Assembly: GCA_965207565.1 (NCBI GenBank)
Contig: CBDBMQ010000025.1
Span: 13,239 to 77,238, forward strand
DNA: 64,000 nt
Origin: Bin80 sp965207565
GTDB lineage: Bacteria > Bacteroidota > Rhodothermia > Rhodothermales > Bin80
Direction of reading: 5' to 3'
How positions within the stretch are numbered: position 1 is the stretch's first letter; every line of letters starts with the position of its first letter. The position numbers were made by a program, and so were the translations under genes. Under the pieces are notes generated by a model, which saw only the letters and a list, made by a program, of their open reading frames with translations, searched no databases and was not told where the DNA came from. Positions 10,143 through 19,971 of this stretch are shown piece after piece.

Positions 10143-10565
10143 GTGATGGGTGTACCTGCGTATGCCCAGTCGAATGAGGCTGAAGTCCGGGCCGTGATTG
10201 ATCGTTTATTTGATGGGATGCGTGCTGGTGACAGTACGATGGTACGCAGCGTATTGCACGAAGAAGCCTTAATGGCTCGGGCTGGTTCTCAAGGTCTACG
10301 TATCGGCCCCACGGATGGATTTGTCCAGGCGGTTGGTACACCGCATGATGAGGTATGGGACGAGCGGATATGGGATGTTCATATCTCAATTGATGGGCGG
10401 CTGGCTTCAGCATGGATGGAGTTTGCCTTTTTTCTTGGTGATACGCTCAGTCACTGCGGGGTGAACTCAATGCAACTTTACCAGACGGATGAGGGCTGGA
10501 AGATCATTTATCTGGCGGACACGAATCGTCCACCCACCTGTGAAGTGCCGGACCAGAGCCCCTAG
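10143..10565 (+). CDS. NTF2-like (SnoaL/DUF4440-type) protein with broken export leader
   Basis: A small cone-fold protein of the NTF2/DUF4440 type: the opening helix (EAEVRAVIDRLFDGMRAGD), a middle segment (WDVHISIDGRLASAWMEFAFFL) and the terminal strand (GWKIIYLADTNR) fit the family. The function is unassigned; relatives are mostly lyase-like or binding proteins. The sequence before residue 1 reads in frame as the core and cleavage site of a signal peptide (FVITVAVMGVPAYAQS), but a TAG at 10107-10109 cuts it off from the ATG at 10092. Only GTG 10143 or ATG 10146 remain as starts, and these give a useless leader. Probably a pseudogene or non-exported form. Its 3' end overlaps purF by four bases, convergently. 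Confidence 0.6.
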   Translation: MMGVPAYAQSNEAEVRAVIDRLFDGMRAGDSTMVRSVLHEEALMARAGSQGLRIGPTDGFVQAVGTPHDEVWDERIWDVHISIDGRLASAWMEFAFFLGDTLSHCGVNSMQLYQTDEGWKIIYLADTNRPPTCEVPDQSP

Positions 10566-12058
10566 TCGTAGGCATCTTTGGTGACACAGTCCCCCACGGG
10601 TACGGGGTAGCAGCCTGTAAAACAGGCATCACAGTAGCCGTGTGGGCTATTATGGGCATCCCCGACCGCTTTTTTGAGGCTTTCGATGCTTAAATAGGCA
10701 AGGGAGTCAACGCCAAGCCATTTTCCTATGGCAGTTACATCATCAAATTTGCTTGAAAGCAATTCCTGCTTACTGGGGAAATCCATTCCGTAGAAACAGG
10801 GATTCATAACGGTTGGTGAAGCCACACGAAAATGAACTTCTTTTGCACCAGCTTCCCGAATCATCTTCACAAGGAGCTTTGCAGTTGTACCCCGAACGAT
10901 CGAATCGTCCAGAACGACGACAATCCGATCTTTCAATACTCCATTAACCGTATTAAACTTGCACCGCACCCGTAACTCGCGGCTATCCTGGCCTGGTGCG
11001 ATGAAGGTTCGACCGACATAGTGGTTGCGAATCAAACCTATATCGTACTTGCAACGATATCCAAGCTTTTGACATTCACTTACATAACCAAGTGTCGCAG
11101 TGTTGGAAGAGTCTGGCACCGAAATCACAAGGGGAGCTTTTTCTTCTGTTGGGACACGAGGTACAGGAGCATCATGAGCAAGTTGCTTGCCAAATTTGCG
11201 GCGTACTTTGTCAACCATCTCGCCATAAATCCGGGAATCCGGTCGGGAAAAATAGATGTATTCAAAAATACACTGGCTCACACCATGGTGGCCATCGAGC
11301 TGTTCGCTACGGAACTTCCCCGTCTCACAGGCATCCTGATCAATGATGATGACCTCACCCGGCTCAACATCACGAATATATTCGGCCCCAATCATATCAA
11401 AGGCACAGGTCTCACTCGCAACACAGTAGGAGATGTTTCCATTCCCTTCCGTTTTGGGTAATTGTCCCAGTGCAAGTGGCCTGAATCCGTTGGGGTCCCG
11501 AACCGCAATCAGGCGGTTGTCAGTAAGCAGCGTCAGCGCATAGCCACCTTCTACTTCTGCAAGTGCATCCAGAATTTGATCAACCTGATTTTCTTGGCGG
11601 CTTTGGGAGATCAAATGCAGAATGAGTTCTGTATCAGAGGTTGACTGAAATAGCGTTCCCTGCTCACTGAATGAACGCCGAAGTTCGGCTGCATTGGAGA
11701 GGTTGCCATTGTGGGCGACCGCGAGGTTTCCGTCGCGATACTGGACGTGGAAAGGCTGAATATTGGCGCGATTTACCGAAGAACCACTCGTGGAGTAACG
11801 TGTGTGGCCAATTGCCGATTTACCGCTCAGGGGGCTTTGGAACAGGCCGGGATCATCAAACACATCCAGAACGAGACCAAAGTCACGTACAGCAGACATG
11901 ATTCGTCGCTGTCGTACCGGGTCAAAGGAGGAACTGACAATCCCACACGATTCCTGCCCTCTGTGCTGGAGAGCGTGCAGACCAAAATAGGTAAGCCGCG
12001 CGGCCTCCGGCGAGTTAAAAATGCCAAAAATTCCGCAATGGTCTCTTATGCTGTCCAT
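10562..12058 (-). CDS. purF: Amidophosphoribosyltransferase (glutamine PRPP amidotransferase)
   Basis: Catalyses the first committed step of purine synthesis, PRPP plus glutamine to phosphoribosylamine. The 498-residue protein has an N-terminal class II glutaminase domain. The nucleophile is Cys8 in DHCGIFGIF, so a seven-residue propeptide must be removed. The PRPP-binding site is VVVLDDSIVRGTT. The cysteines in ASETCAFD, CFYGMDFP and CDACFTGCYPV match the Bacillus-type enzyme, which carries a 4Fe-4S cluster and is processed; the cluster is inferred from this pattern. The gene stands alone, away from other pur genes. Confidence 0.96.
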   Translation of the reverse strand: MDSIRDHCGIFGIFNSPEAARLTYFGLHALQHRGQESCGIVSSSFDPVRQRRIMSAVRDFGLVLDVFDDPGLFQSPLSGKSAIGHTRYSTSGSSVNRANIQPFHVQYRDGNLAVAHNGNLSNAAELRRSFSEQGTLFQSTSDTELILHLISQSRQENQVDQILDALAEVEGGYALTLLTDNRLIAVRDPNGFRPLALGQLPKTEGNGNISYCVASETCAFDMIGAEYIRDVEPGEVIIIDQDACETGKFRSEQLDGHHGVSQCIFEYIYFSRPDSRIYGEMVDKVRRKFGKQLAHDAPVPRVPTEEKAPLVISVPDSSNTATLGYVSECQKLGYRCKYDIGLIRNHYVGRTFIAPGQDSRELRVRCKFNTVNGVLKDRIVVVLDDSIVRGTTAKLLVKMIREAGAKEVHFRVASPTVMNPCFYGMDFPSKQELLSSKFDDVTAIGKWLGVDSLAYLSIESLKKAVGDAHNSPHGYCDACFTGCYPVPVGDCVTKDAYD

Positions 12059-12128
12059 GCGAGGCTCAGCGGCGTAGCAGTGATGGATAAGCCATTGAAT
12101 CCAGTGAACCCATTAGAGTTTCATATTG

Positions 12129-13499
12129 CTATGAAATTATTCCGTTCGATTCCTTGGTGTCGTCGCGGATACGGATATGTACCAGGCGAATCCGGTTATT
12201 TTCCACCTCCTCCACCGAAAGATCCAATTGTTCATGTGTGGTTGTAAACCCTGGCTCGGGAATATCTCCGGCCAGATGAAATATGAGACCACCCAGGGTT
12301 TCGAATGCATAGGTGTCCGTTGGCAGGGAAATATCTAGTGCGTCATTGAGATCCGTCAGGGTGATCCGCGCATCCACGCGATATTCCAGTTCGCCCAGTG
12401 GAATGATGAGCGTATCTCGCGCCTCGTCATGTTCATCTTCGATTTCCCCAACAACCTCCTCCAATATATCGTCCAGCGTTACCAGTCCTGCCGTACCTCC
12501 ATATTCATCTACTACGATTGCCAGATGGGTTTTACGGTGTTGAAAGTCTTGCAATAGATCATCCGATTTTCGACCAAGTGGCACAAAAATCGGAGATCGG
12601 ATGATCTGAGTCCAGTCTACTTTGGAGTCAGGTTGGTTGATGAAGGGTAGTAGATCCTTCGCATAGACAATGCCTTGGATGTTATCCAGATGGTCCTTAT
12701 AGAGTGGAAGTCTGGAGTGACCACAGGCGCGAATCAAGTCTAATGCCTCGGATAGGGATGCTGTTACGGGGATGGCCGAAATATCCAGGCGATTGACCAT
12801 GATGGTCTGGACGGTGGTTTCACCAAGATCAAGCAGTGACTGGATCCAGCCATGCTCATCTTCTTCTAGGGATCCATGATCTTTGCCGATCTCGGCCATC
12901 ACTCGCAAGTCATCCGAAGAAAGCATGTCAATGTCTTCGTGATCTCCCCAGCTATGATAAACTCCCTGTACGCTGGACGATATACGTGTTAGCAGGAATG
13001 TTACCGGATACAGGGGGCGAGAGATGATCGCAAGCATTCCTGCAACACTGCGACTGTAGGTGATTGAAAACCTGGATGCAATCAGTTTGGGGGTGATCTC
13101 GGATACGATCAGCAGCGTGAGTGTGAGTGCAACTACCTCGATGGCAAAAATAACTCCAATGCTGAGGTCAAGCGGTTCTGCGATCCTTTTTGTCACCATA
13201 GCCGCAAGGATAGCGGCGGAAACGTTGATCAGGGTATTGAGCAAAAGGATCGTAACCAGTAACTGACGCGGCTTTTCCAGGAGTGTCAGCACCTGTTGAC
13301 TACGGCGATCTCCCCGCGCAGCGAGCGTTTCTCGATCCGTGGCGCTCAATGAGAAAAGCGCCACTTCTGAACCTGATACGACTGCACTGGCAAGAAGCAG
13401 CAGTAGAAAAACAATAATTTCAGTCGGTGATACCAGCACACCAAAAGTCTGGGATAGCAGACTGAGTATGGCCAGAATGGGGCCTTCAGGAGGGTCCAA
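12129..13499 (-). CDS. CNNM/CBS-domain membrane protein (GldE/CorC/HlyC-like)
   Basis: Inner-membrane protein of 456 residues with a DUF21 (CNNM) transmembrane domain (about 25-200), a pair of CBS domains (about 215-335, including TIMVNRLDISAIPVT and RKTHLAIVVDEYGGTAG), and a C-terminal CorC_HlyC domain ending near residue 440. Relatives are linked to divalent cation transport. In Bacteroidota the version called GldE sits beside ssb. Here ssb is the second gene upstream on the same strand, with a symporter between, so a GldE-like identity is likely but not proven. No gldD was seen. Confidence 0.85.
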   Translation of the reverse strand: MDPPEGPILAILSLLSQTFGVLVSPTEIIVFLLLLLASAVVSGSEVALFSLSATDRETLAARGDRRSQQVLTLLEKPRQLLVTILLLNTLINVSAAILAAMVTKRIAEPLDLSIGVIFAIEVVALTLTLLIVSEITPKLIASRFSITYSRSVAGMLAIISRPLYPVTFLLTRISSSVQGVYHSWGDHEDIDMLSSDDLRVMAEIGKDHGSLEEDEHGWIQSLLDLGETTVQTIMVNRLDISAIPVTASLSEALDLIRACGHSRLPLYKDHLDNIQGIVYAKDLLPFINQPDSKVDWTQIIRSPIFVPLGRKSDDLLQDFQHRKTHLAIVVDEYGGTAGLVTLDDILEEVVGEIEDEHDEARDTLIIPLGELEYRVDARITLTDLNDALDISLPTDTYAFETLGGLIFHLAGDIPEPGFTTTHEQLDLSVEEVENNRIRLVHIRIRDDTKESNGIIS

Positions 13500-13554
13500 A
13501 CTGCAAAAAGATTTGGTGTATACGAATCAGAGAACTAGGTAGATGGTCACGCAA

Positions 13555-14961
13555 TTAAAAATACTGCCCAGTTACTACAATAAAGATAAGGACAATGAGT
13601 ACGGCCAGCGGGCAAACGACCTTAACCAAGAAGCCGACAACCTCACGCCCGGGCATAGGGAATTTACGATCACCGCCATCTTCAAGGGAAGCCAGGAATT
13701 TGGGAACGCCCCATGCCCATGCGACTCCGATACAAATCAGAAACGCTCCGATACTCAGTGAATAATTCCCCCAGATATTATTGTTCAGGGTTAGAAAATC
13801 AAGGTTGAATGGCAGGATAGAACCTTCGCCTCCACTCAGTGCCGGTGCTGCTCCGAACGCAAGTGCGGAAGGCACGGCCAGAACAAAGCAAAATCCAGAA
13901 ACCACTGCTGCCGCCCGATTCCGTTTCCAGCCCTTTTCGTCTACAAAATATGCAACAACGACCTCAAGAAGGCTAACGGTCGAGGTCAGTGCAGCAATCG
14001 CGAGTAGCGAGAAAAATGCTACAGCGAAGACAGTTCCCAGGGGCATCTGGTTAAAGATGGTCGGAAGAACCACGAATACGAGGCCCGGACCGGCAAGAGG
14101 GTCTGCGTTTGCAAAGAAGAGGGTTGGGAAAATAATGAGTCCAGCCAACAGGGCAATCCCGGTGTCGGCCGCTGCAATAAAGATGCCTGACTTCCAGAGA
14201 TTCTCCCGTTTAGAGACATAGGATCCATAGGTGATCATTGCCCCCATCCCCAGGCTTAAGCTGAACAGCGCCTGTCCAAGTGCCCCCATGACCACATTCA
14301 AGCTCAGTTTAGACCAGTCGGGAGTGAAGAGATAGACCAGTCCGTCCATGCCTCCCTGGAGGCTGACCGCTCGAATTGCCATTGCAATCAGCAGCACAAA
14401 AAGGGCTGGCATCAACAGTGTAGTTGCCCGTTCAATCCCCTTGGAAACACCTCCTCGCACCACGAACAGGGTCAACAGTAAGAACAGCCCGCTCAACAGG
14501 ATAGGCCAGAAAGGATCTGCCACGAAGGAGTTGAAGATGGCTCCACTGGTTTCTCCATCCTGTGCCTGTGTCAATGTCCCGGATACAGCCTTGCCAAGAT
14601 ATCCTAACGTCCAGCCGGCGATGACGGAGTAAAAGGCAAGTATGCCTGCGCCCGTCAAAACTCCAAGACCTCCCACATAAGGCCAGTATTTTCCAGGGAT
14701 CAACGCCTTAAATGCACCGACCGGGTTGCGTCTTGATTCGCGGCCCAGGCTGAGTTCAGCCAATAGCACCGGGAGGCCAATTGCAAGAACAAAAAACAGG
14801 TAGATCAGGACAAATAAGCCTCCACCGCCTTCTGCCACAGAATAGGGGAAGCGCCAGATATTTCCCAATCCAATCGCACTTCCGGCGGCGGCCAGAATAA
14901 AGCCCATCCGTCCGCTCCATTGTTCGCGACCATTCGCGCCGCCTTGTTGAAGTGATGCCAT
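13555..14961 (-). CDS. Sodium-dependent transporter, NSS/SNF family
   Basis: Polytopic inner-membrane symporter of 468 residues. The N-terminus carries the family hallmark GSAIGLGNIWRFPYSVAEGG (about 32-51), the unwound TM1 that binds sodium and substrate in LeuT-type proteins. About 11-12 hydrophobic segments follow. The substrate (amino acid or amine) cannot be read from the sequence. It is transcribed away from ssb on the same strand, with about 260 bases between them in which I see no gene. Confidence 0.93.
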   Translation of the reverse strand: MASLQQGGANGREQWSGRMGFILAAAGSAIGLGNIWRFPYSVAEGGGGLFVLIYLFFVLAIGLPVLLAELSLGRESRRNPVGAFKALIPGKYWPYVGGLGVLTGAGILAFYSVIAGWTLGYLGKAVSGTLTQAQDGETSGAIFNSFVADPFWPILLSGLFLLLTLFVVRGGVSKGIERATTLLMPALFVLLIAMAIRAVSLQGGMDGLVYLFTPDWSKLSLNVVMGALGQALFSLSLGMGAMITYGSYVSKRENLWKSGIFIAAADTGIALLAGLIIFPTLFFANADPLAGPGLVFVVLPTIFNQMPLGTVFAVAFFSLLAIAALTSTVSLLEVVVAYFVDEKGWKRNRAAAVVSGFCFVLAVPSALAFGAAPALSGGEGSILPFNLDFLTLNNNIWGNYSLSIGAFLICIGVAWAWGVPKFLASLEDGGDRKFPMPGREVVGFLVKVVCPLAVLIVLIFIVVTGQYF

Positions 14962-15222
14962 GATCTCTATTTTTGCTCTGAGTTACTTGTGAAGATAGGT
15001 TTTCACTGAGAATAACGCCTAAGATAAAGAACTACGGGGATTGCAAGTTGCCTTGGAGATCAATTCGCGAAGTTTGTCAAAAGCAACCTAGTCCGACGAG
15101 AGTAACCAACAACGAGTTCAGACTTCTGTCACAGGGCAGGGAGCGATTGGATAGGGAATCGACCGCGTATTGATGGATGGATACGGAATTTTTACGTGAT
15201 ACATCGGGAATAATCCATTTTT

Positions 15223-15807
15223 CTAGAAAGGAAGGTCATCCTCCGGTACGTGTGATGGAGGAGAGCTTTCTACCGTCGGTGGTCTCTGCTGAGTTGGGGG
15301 CTGTTGCGGGGGAGGCGCAGGTTGTTGGGGAGGTCCAGGTTGTTGAGCTGCAGGAGCAGGCTGTTGAGCTGCAGGAGCAGGCTGTTGAGCGGGGGTCTGG
15401 TAGGTAGCAGGTTGGCCCTGCTGAGGCTGCGTATATCCACCTTGTGCTCCCTGATGCGTCTGATGTCCGCCCGTGGCATCCAGCACGAATACATTTTGCG
15501 CATTTATTTCCGTGACCCATTTTCGGTTTCCGTCGCGGTCTTCATAAGAGCGGTTTCGAATACTCCCTTCTACAAATATGCGAGAGTTTGTGTGGGCCTG
15601 ATTTTTAAGCATCTCCGCTTTTTTCCCCCAAACGACTACGCTATGCGTGGATTTGCTCTCTGTGGGATTCCCATCCCGGTTGACATAGGTCTCGGTTACT
15701 GCAACACGAAACGAACAGATTGCCGTGTTGTTTTGGGTGTGACGAAGGACAGGTTCTTCTTCAATGCGTCCAATGAGGACGACTTTATTTACATTTATGT
15801 CTTGCAT
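15223..15807 (-). CDS. ssb: Single-stranded DNA-binding protein
   Basis: Replication and repair protein of 194 residues. An OB fold occupies about 1-108 (NKVVLIGRIEEEPVLRHT near the start, then EGSIRNRSYEDRDGNRKWVT). A long Gln/Pro/Ala-rich linker leads to the acidic tip DDLPF, which docks partner proteins in this family. The linker contains heptad repeats (PAPAAQQ) encoded by a perfect 21-bp tandem repeat. The gldE-like gene lies two genes downstream on the same strand. Confidence 0.96.
   Translation of the reverse strand: MQDINVNKVVLIGRIEEEPVLRHTQNNTAICSFRVAVTETYVNRDGNPTESKSTHSVVVWGKKAEMLKNQAHTNSRIFVEGSIRNRSYEDRDGNRKWVTEINAQNVFVLDATGGHQTHQGAQGGYTQPQQGQPATYQTPAQQPAPAAQQPAPAAQQPGPPQQPAPPPQQPPTQQRPPTVESSPPSHVPEDDLPF
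15343..15390. repeat. 21-bp tandem repeat inside ssb linker
   Basis: Two perfect copies of a 21-bp unit at 15343-15363 and 15364-15384, then six more matching bases. It encodes a PAPAAQQ heptad on the minus strand. Copy-number change would keep the reading frame and only lengthen or shorten the disordered linker. Confidence 0.9.
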
Positions 15808-15919
15808 GGGTTACGTTAAGAAGGATGTTAAAACATTGGTCCGCCTTTGAAACGCATCAGATAGAAAAACGTCCCCATGAGACCAACGCGGACTAAAATT
15901 CCAATACAGCCCCAGATTA

Positions 15920-16714
15920 ATGCTTCGAGAAATCTATAATCAGAAATACTCAGAGGTTAATGACTCGACCCCCCAGTGGGCCCTCTTAGTCAATGTAGTT
16001 CGTCAACTCAGAAAACTATGCCCATGGGATCGGAAGCAGACACACGCCTCACTGCGCCATTTGCTGATTGAAGAGGCATACGAAACCGTTGAAGCACTTG
16101 ATCAAGGGGATATGCAGGAACTCAGCACAGAACTGGGAGATCTGCTATTGCAAATCATCCTGCACAGCATCATTGCGGAAGAGGCCGAACAGTTTGATCT
16201 GGCCGATGTGATTACGGCAACCATCGATAAGATGGTTCGGCGCCATCCACATGTATTTGGTCAGGTTCATGTTTCGGGGGTCGAAGAAGTGCTCCAGAAT
16301 TGGGAATCCCTCAAGGCAAAAGAGCGAAAGGGACAGTCCGTGCTAAGCGGTGTGCCCGCTGGGTTACCTGCGCTCCTGTCCGCTTACCGGATGCAGGAAA
16401 AAGCTGCGAGTGTTGGGTTTGATTTTCCCAATCAGGAAAGTACCTGGGCCAAGGTCGAAGAGGAAATTCAGGAATTTAAGACAGCAGGCTCGGAGGATGA
16501 ACGCGAGGACGAGTTTGGAGATTTGCTTTTTGCATTGGTCAATTATGCGCGAAAAAATCAAATCAATCCAGAAGATGCGCTCAGAGCTGCGAACCGTCGC
16601 TTCCGTGGTCGGTTCGAATACATAGAGGCAAATGTGCCGGACATGGGGGCAGCAGAGTTAGAAGAATTGGATCTGCACTGGGAGGCATCGAAATGCCGGA
16701 ACCAGAAGATGTAA
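15920..16714 (+). CDS. mazG: Nucleoside triphosphate pyrophosphohydrolase MazG
   Basis: Hydrolyses NTPs or dNTPs to monophosphates and pyrophosphate, a housecleaning role. The 264 residues hold two MazG domains. The first has CPWDRKQTHASLRHLLIEEA then YETVEALDQGD, with the metal-binding EExxE helix. The second is about 165-235 (VEEEIQEFKTAGSEDERED with downstream EFGDLLFALVNYAR). The length and duplicated architecture match the E. coli-type enzyme. The ATG at 15920 leaves about 30 residues before the CPWD block, which is normal. Confidence 0.95.
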   Translation: MLREIYNQKYSEVNDSTPQWALLVNVVRQLRKLCPWDRKQTHASLRHLLIEEAYETVEALDQGDMQELSTELGDLLLQIILHSIIAEEAEQFDLADVITATIDKMVRRHPHVFGQVHVSGVEEVLQNWESLKAKERKGQSVLSGVPAGLPALLSAYRMQEKAASVGFDFPNQESTWAKVEEEIQEFKTAGSEDEREDEFGDLLFALVNYARKNQINPEDALRAANRRFRGRFEYIEANVPDMGAAELEELDLHWEASKCRNQKM

Positions 16715-17042
16715 TCTGATCGTTTCCTTTGATTGTTTATCCCCTAGAAACTAAACCATGTTCAATCCGTACACGGCGCGGGTGTGGTCATATATGGCCA
16801 CCTGATTATCCATGTCAACGAGAGTACATGGAAAGCACCTCACTTTGTTCTAAAGATTTTTATATTCCCTTATATTATTATTGCATCATTGTATGATGTG
16901 TGATGTATGATGTGCGGCGTGATTTATTTGCCGTCTGAGAGTATTATCTTCTGCAGGAAGGGCTTTCTCTCTTGCGGGGAATCACCCTTGCTTGGGGCGT
17001 GAGCGTGCGTCTACTTAACTTCAGAAACAAATTTTCGAACAA
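16715..17042 (+). promoter_or_regulatory. Leader region of TonB receptor gene with 10-bp direct repeat
   Basis: No gene. The region includes an AT-rich stretch (16855-16890) suited to a promoter and a perfect 10-bp direct repeat, GTATGATGTG, at 16891-16900 and 16905-16914, with starts 14 bases apart. A regulator-binding site is possible. The roughly 130 bases after it form an untranslated leader. I found no known riboswitch signature. Confidence 0.35.
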
Positions 17043-19949
17043 ATGAAACAACTTGCTACTTCCGTTTTATTGGCACTTGGACTATTCATTGTCCCCCTTG
17101 TGGCGGCTCAGGTTACTGTGACTGGCACAGTCACAGATGCTGCAACGAGTCAGCCGTTCCCCGGTGTACAAGTTATTATCCAAGGCACCTTGGATGGTAC
17201 CGTCACCGATTCCGAGGGCATGTACTCAATCTCAGGTGTTGCTGTTGGCAGCACATTGGAATTTCGCTTTGTGGGATATAGAACTCAAGAAGTTCTCGTT
17301 TCAGGGGACACGAATGAGATCAACGTGCAACTGAGTGAAAGCGTCTTGGAAATCGAGGAGGTTGTCGTTGTGGGATCACGTCGATTACCGAGGCTTGTAA
17401 AGGATTCCGCCGTTCCGGTTGACGTTTTTGGTCCCAGGGACCTGGCTTCCCAGACCAGCACAGACCTTGATGATATCCTTCGCAACCAGATTCCTTCTTA
17501 CAATGTACAGCGCCACGGAATTGATGATGAGGCAACGTTAGTCAGACCCATTACGCTTCGGGGGCTCTCTCCCGATAATGTTGTTGTGCTGGTCAATGGC
17601 AAGAGACGCCATCGTTCAGCATCAATGGCCCTTCTTGGCAGTTCCCTAAACACAGGGTCCCAAGGGGCGGATATGAACATGATTCCAAGTATTGCGCTGA
17701 AGCAGGTTGAGGTACTTCGGGATGGTGCAGCGGCACAGTATGGTGCCGATGCCGTAGCTGGGGTATTCAACATGCAACTTCGTGATAATAATCAAGGAGT
17801 ACATGTCCGGTTGCAAGGTGGCCAGTTCGCAGGTGGAGAGGATATAGTCCCAACTGGAATTACAGCTTCAAATGGGCTGCGCCAACACGAATCCTCGGGT
17901 TCTGGTAGAAATTTTCTGGCAGCCGTTAATGTGGGGCTTCCCCTGACGGAAAGGGGCTTTGTGAATCTAAGCCTCGAATATCGCAATGCGAACCCAACAA
18001 TTCGAAGTGGACTTCGTCGGGATGAAGGTTTGTTGCTCCAAAGAGGCTATCCCCTCAACAATCCTGCTCAAATTTGGGGAGGCCCGGATGTGAGCAATTC
18101 TGTTATTGGTTTTGTAAATGCGGGAATTGATGTCGGCAGCAACGCACATATCTATGCATTTGGTGGCTATGGACAGCGTAAATCAGAAGGTGGTTTCTAT
18201 TTCCGTGCTCCCGGCACGTCCAGTGCGCGAGGTTCTGTCTTCCGGTTTGGCGGTGGCGCGGATGCGGTCCGTGCCGTTGCAGATCTGAACGAAAATGACG
18301 ATATCATATGCAGTGAACTGACTCCTAGTCTAGATTCGGACTTTGCGGCCGTGAGTAGCTTCATTTCACAGTACAAGGGCCAATGCTTTCTCTTCAATGA
18401 ATTGTTTCCGGGCGGCTTCACGCCACGCTTTGGTGCCGACATTTATGATTTGAGTGTAAATACAGGTATTCGTGGCGGGGCAGACGATGGATTTCGTTGG
18501 GATCTAAGTTTTGCATATGGAAACAGTGACATAGACTATTTCATCTACAACACGATCAATGCATCCATGGGGCCGGACAGCCCTACATCGTTTAAGCCTC
18601 GTGGATATGAGCAGCAGGAATTGACGCTTGCTGCAAGCGGATCCGTTCCTGTGGATGTTGGTGCGTTTGAGACTCCCCTCAATATTGCCTTTGGGTTGGA
18701 GTGGCACACAGAAGAATTTACCACAGAAGGTGGAGATGTGCCTTCGTACCAGGTTGGAAGATATGGTGCTCAAGGGTTCAGTGTTGGTTCCAATGGGTAT
18801 CAGGGTTTGAATCCAAAATTTGCTGGCTCATGGGACCGGCCGAATATCTCCGCTTATGTTGACTTGGAGACGGACGTAAATACTCGCTTGACGTTGGGGG
18901 TTGCCACCCGGTATGAAAATTATTACAATGATTTCGGATCAACATTGACCGGGAAGCTTGCAGGATTGTTCCGTGTAACCAATGGTTTCCGCCTCCGGGC
19001 CTCGGCATCAACAGGCTTCCGGGCACCTACACCGGGACAGGCAAATCTCTGGGCATTGCAGACAGCACTTTCCGGCGAAGGTGATCAACTTGTGGAAACA
19101 GGGCAGCTTCCGCCAACTCACCCGATTTCCAGTGCTCTTGGTGGAGAAGAACTTACCGAGGAAACGGCCCAGAGCATTACGCTGGGAACGATTATAGATC
19201 TGTCGTCAAATCTTACGCTTACCCTGGATTATTTTAACATCTCATTGAAGGACAGGATTTCCCTTACCGGCAATATTTCAATCACAAAGGAAATCCAGGA
19301 TATTATGGACAACGCCGGCCTTTTGGGTGGTGTAGAGAATTTGCAGGAAGTAAAATTCTTCTCTAACGACTATGATACACGCACCCAGGGCATAGACCTT
19401 CTCCTTGCGTATGACATCGAGAGTGAGTCAGGGAATGCAACGCAGGCCACACTCGCATGGAACTGGACAAGCACAACGCTGACTTCCTTTTCTGCACCTC
19501 AGTCGATTAGCACGTTCCTTGATCAGAAGCTCAGTTCTCCATTTACAATCAGCTTGCTTACCGCGCGTCGGCAACTTGAAATTGAAGACCTGAATCCAAA
19601 GAATCGTATCGTATTAATGGGGCGTCATATACGTGGTGCAGTCCAGGGCATGTTACGTCTGAGCTACTATGATGGCTGGTTTGCCTGCCGCAATAACAGT
19701 AACGCGTGTGCGAACAGCTCTGGGAGTCTATTGGATGAGTATGATGGGGCGGTTATTGCGGATGCTGAAATTGGTTATCGTTTTCTTGAAAATTATCGTG
19801 TCTCTCTTGGGGTAGATAATTTGTTCGATACGGTACCAGATGCACATTCAGATGAAACTCTGAGTCAGGGGAATATTCGTCCAGAAAGTACCCCTTGGGA
19901 CTATAATGGACGTGCTTATGTTCTTCGCCTGGTCGCAGATCTATTCTAG
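17043..19949 (+). CDS. TonB-dependent outer-membrane receptor
   Basis: Outer-membrane gated channel of 968 residues. A signal peptide (residues 1-22, ending LVAAQ) is followed by a carboxypeptidase-like regulatory domain (about 24-105: VTGTVTDAATSQPFPGVQV, YSISGVAVGS), then a plug domain (about 125-250, with RGLSPDNVVVLVNGKRRHR and QVEVLRDGAAAQYGADAVAG). The 22-strand barrel ends in the aromatic YVLRLVADLF. EIEEVVVVGSR before the plug may act as the TonB box. The ligand is unknown. It has no STN domain and no adjacent sigma/FecR pair. It is monocistronic, with a terminator 23 bases after the stop. Confidence 0.93.
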   Translation: MKQLATSVLLALGLFIVPLVAAQVTVTGTVTDAATSQPFPGVQVIIQGTLDGTVTDSEGMYSISGVAVGSTLEFRFVGYRTQEVLVSGDTNEINVQLSESVLEIEEVVVVGSRRLPRLVKDSAVPVDVFGPRDLASQTSTDLDDILRNQIPSYNVQRHGIDDEATLVRPITLRGLSPDNVVVLVNGKRRHRSASMALLGSSLNTGSQGADMNMIPSIALKQVEVLRDGAAAQYGADAVAGVFNMQLRDNNQGVHVRLQGGQFAGGEDIVPTGITASNGLRQHESSGSGRNFLAAVNVGLPLTERGFVNLSLEYRNANPTIRSGLRRDEGLLLQRGYPLNNPAQIWGGPDVSNSVIGFVNAGIDVGSNAHIYAFGGYGQRKSEGGFYFRAPGTSSARGSVFRFGGGADAVRAVADLNENDDIICSELTPSLDSDFAAVSSFISQYKGQCFLFNELFPGGFTPRFGADIYDLSVNTGIRGGADDGFRWDLSFAYGNSDIDYFIYNTINASMGPDSPTSFKPRGYEQQELTLAASGSVPVDVGAFETPLNIAFGLEWHTEEFTTEGGDVPSYQVGRYGAQGFSVGSNGYQGLNPKFAGSWDRPNISAYVDLETDVNTRLTLGVATRYENYYNDFGSTLTGKLAGLFRVTNGFRLRASASTGFRAPTPGQANLWALQTALSGEGDQLVETGQLPPTHPISSALGGEELTEETAQSITLGTIIDLSSNLTLTLDYFNISLKDRISLTGNISITKEIQDIMDNAGLLGGVENLQEVKFFSNDYDTRTQGIDLLLAYDIESESGNATQATLAWNWTSTTLTSFSAPQSISTFLDQKLSSPFTISLLTARRQLEIEDLNPKNRIVLMGRHIRGAVQGMLRLSYYDGWFACRNNSNACANSSGSLLDEYDGAVIADAEIGYRFLENYRVSLGVDNLFDTVPDAHSDETLSQGNIRPESTPWDYNGRAYVLRLVADLF

Positions 19950-19971
19950 GCTACGGGCTTAATTGAATAAT

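Noticed and set aside
15828..15950. Minus-strand 42-codon stretch encoding a hydrophobic segment (LIWGCIGILVRVGL...) between mazG and ssb
   Set aside because: Only non-standard starts (CTG, ATT) are available and it overlaps the mazG start; a small membrane protein is possible but unsupported.
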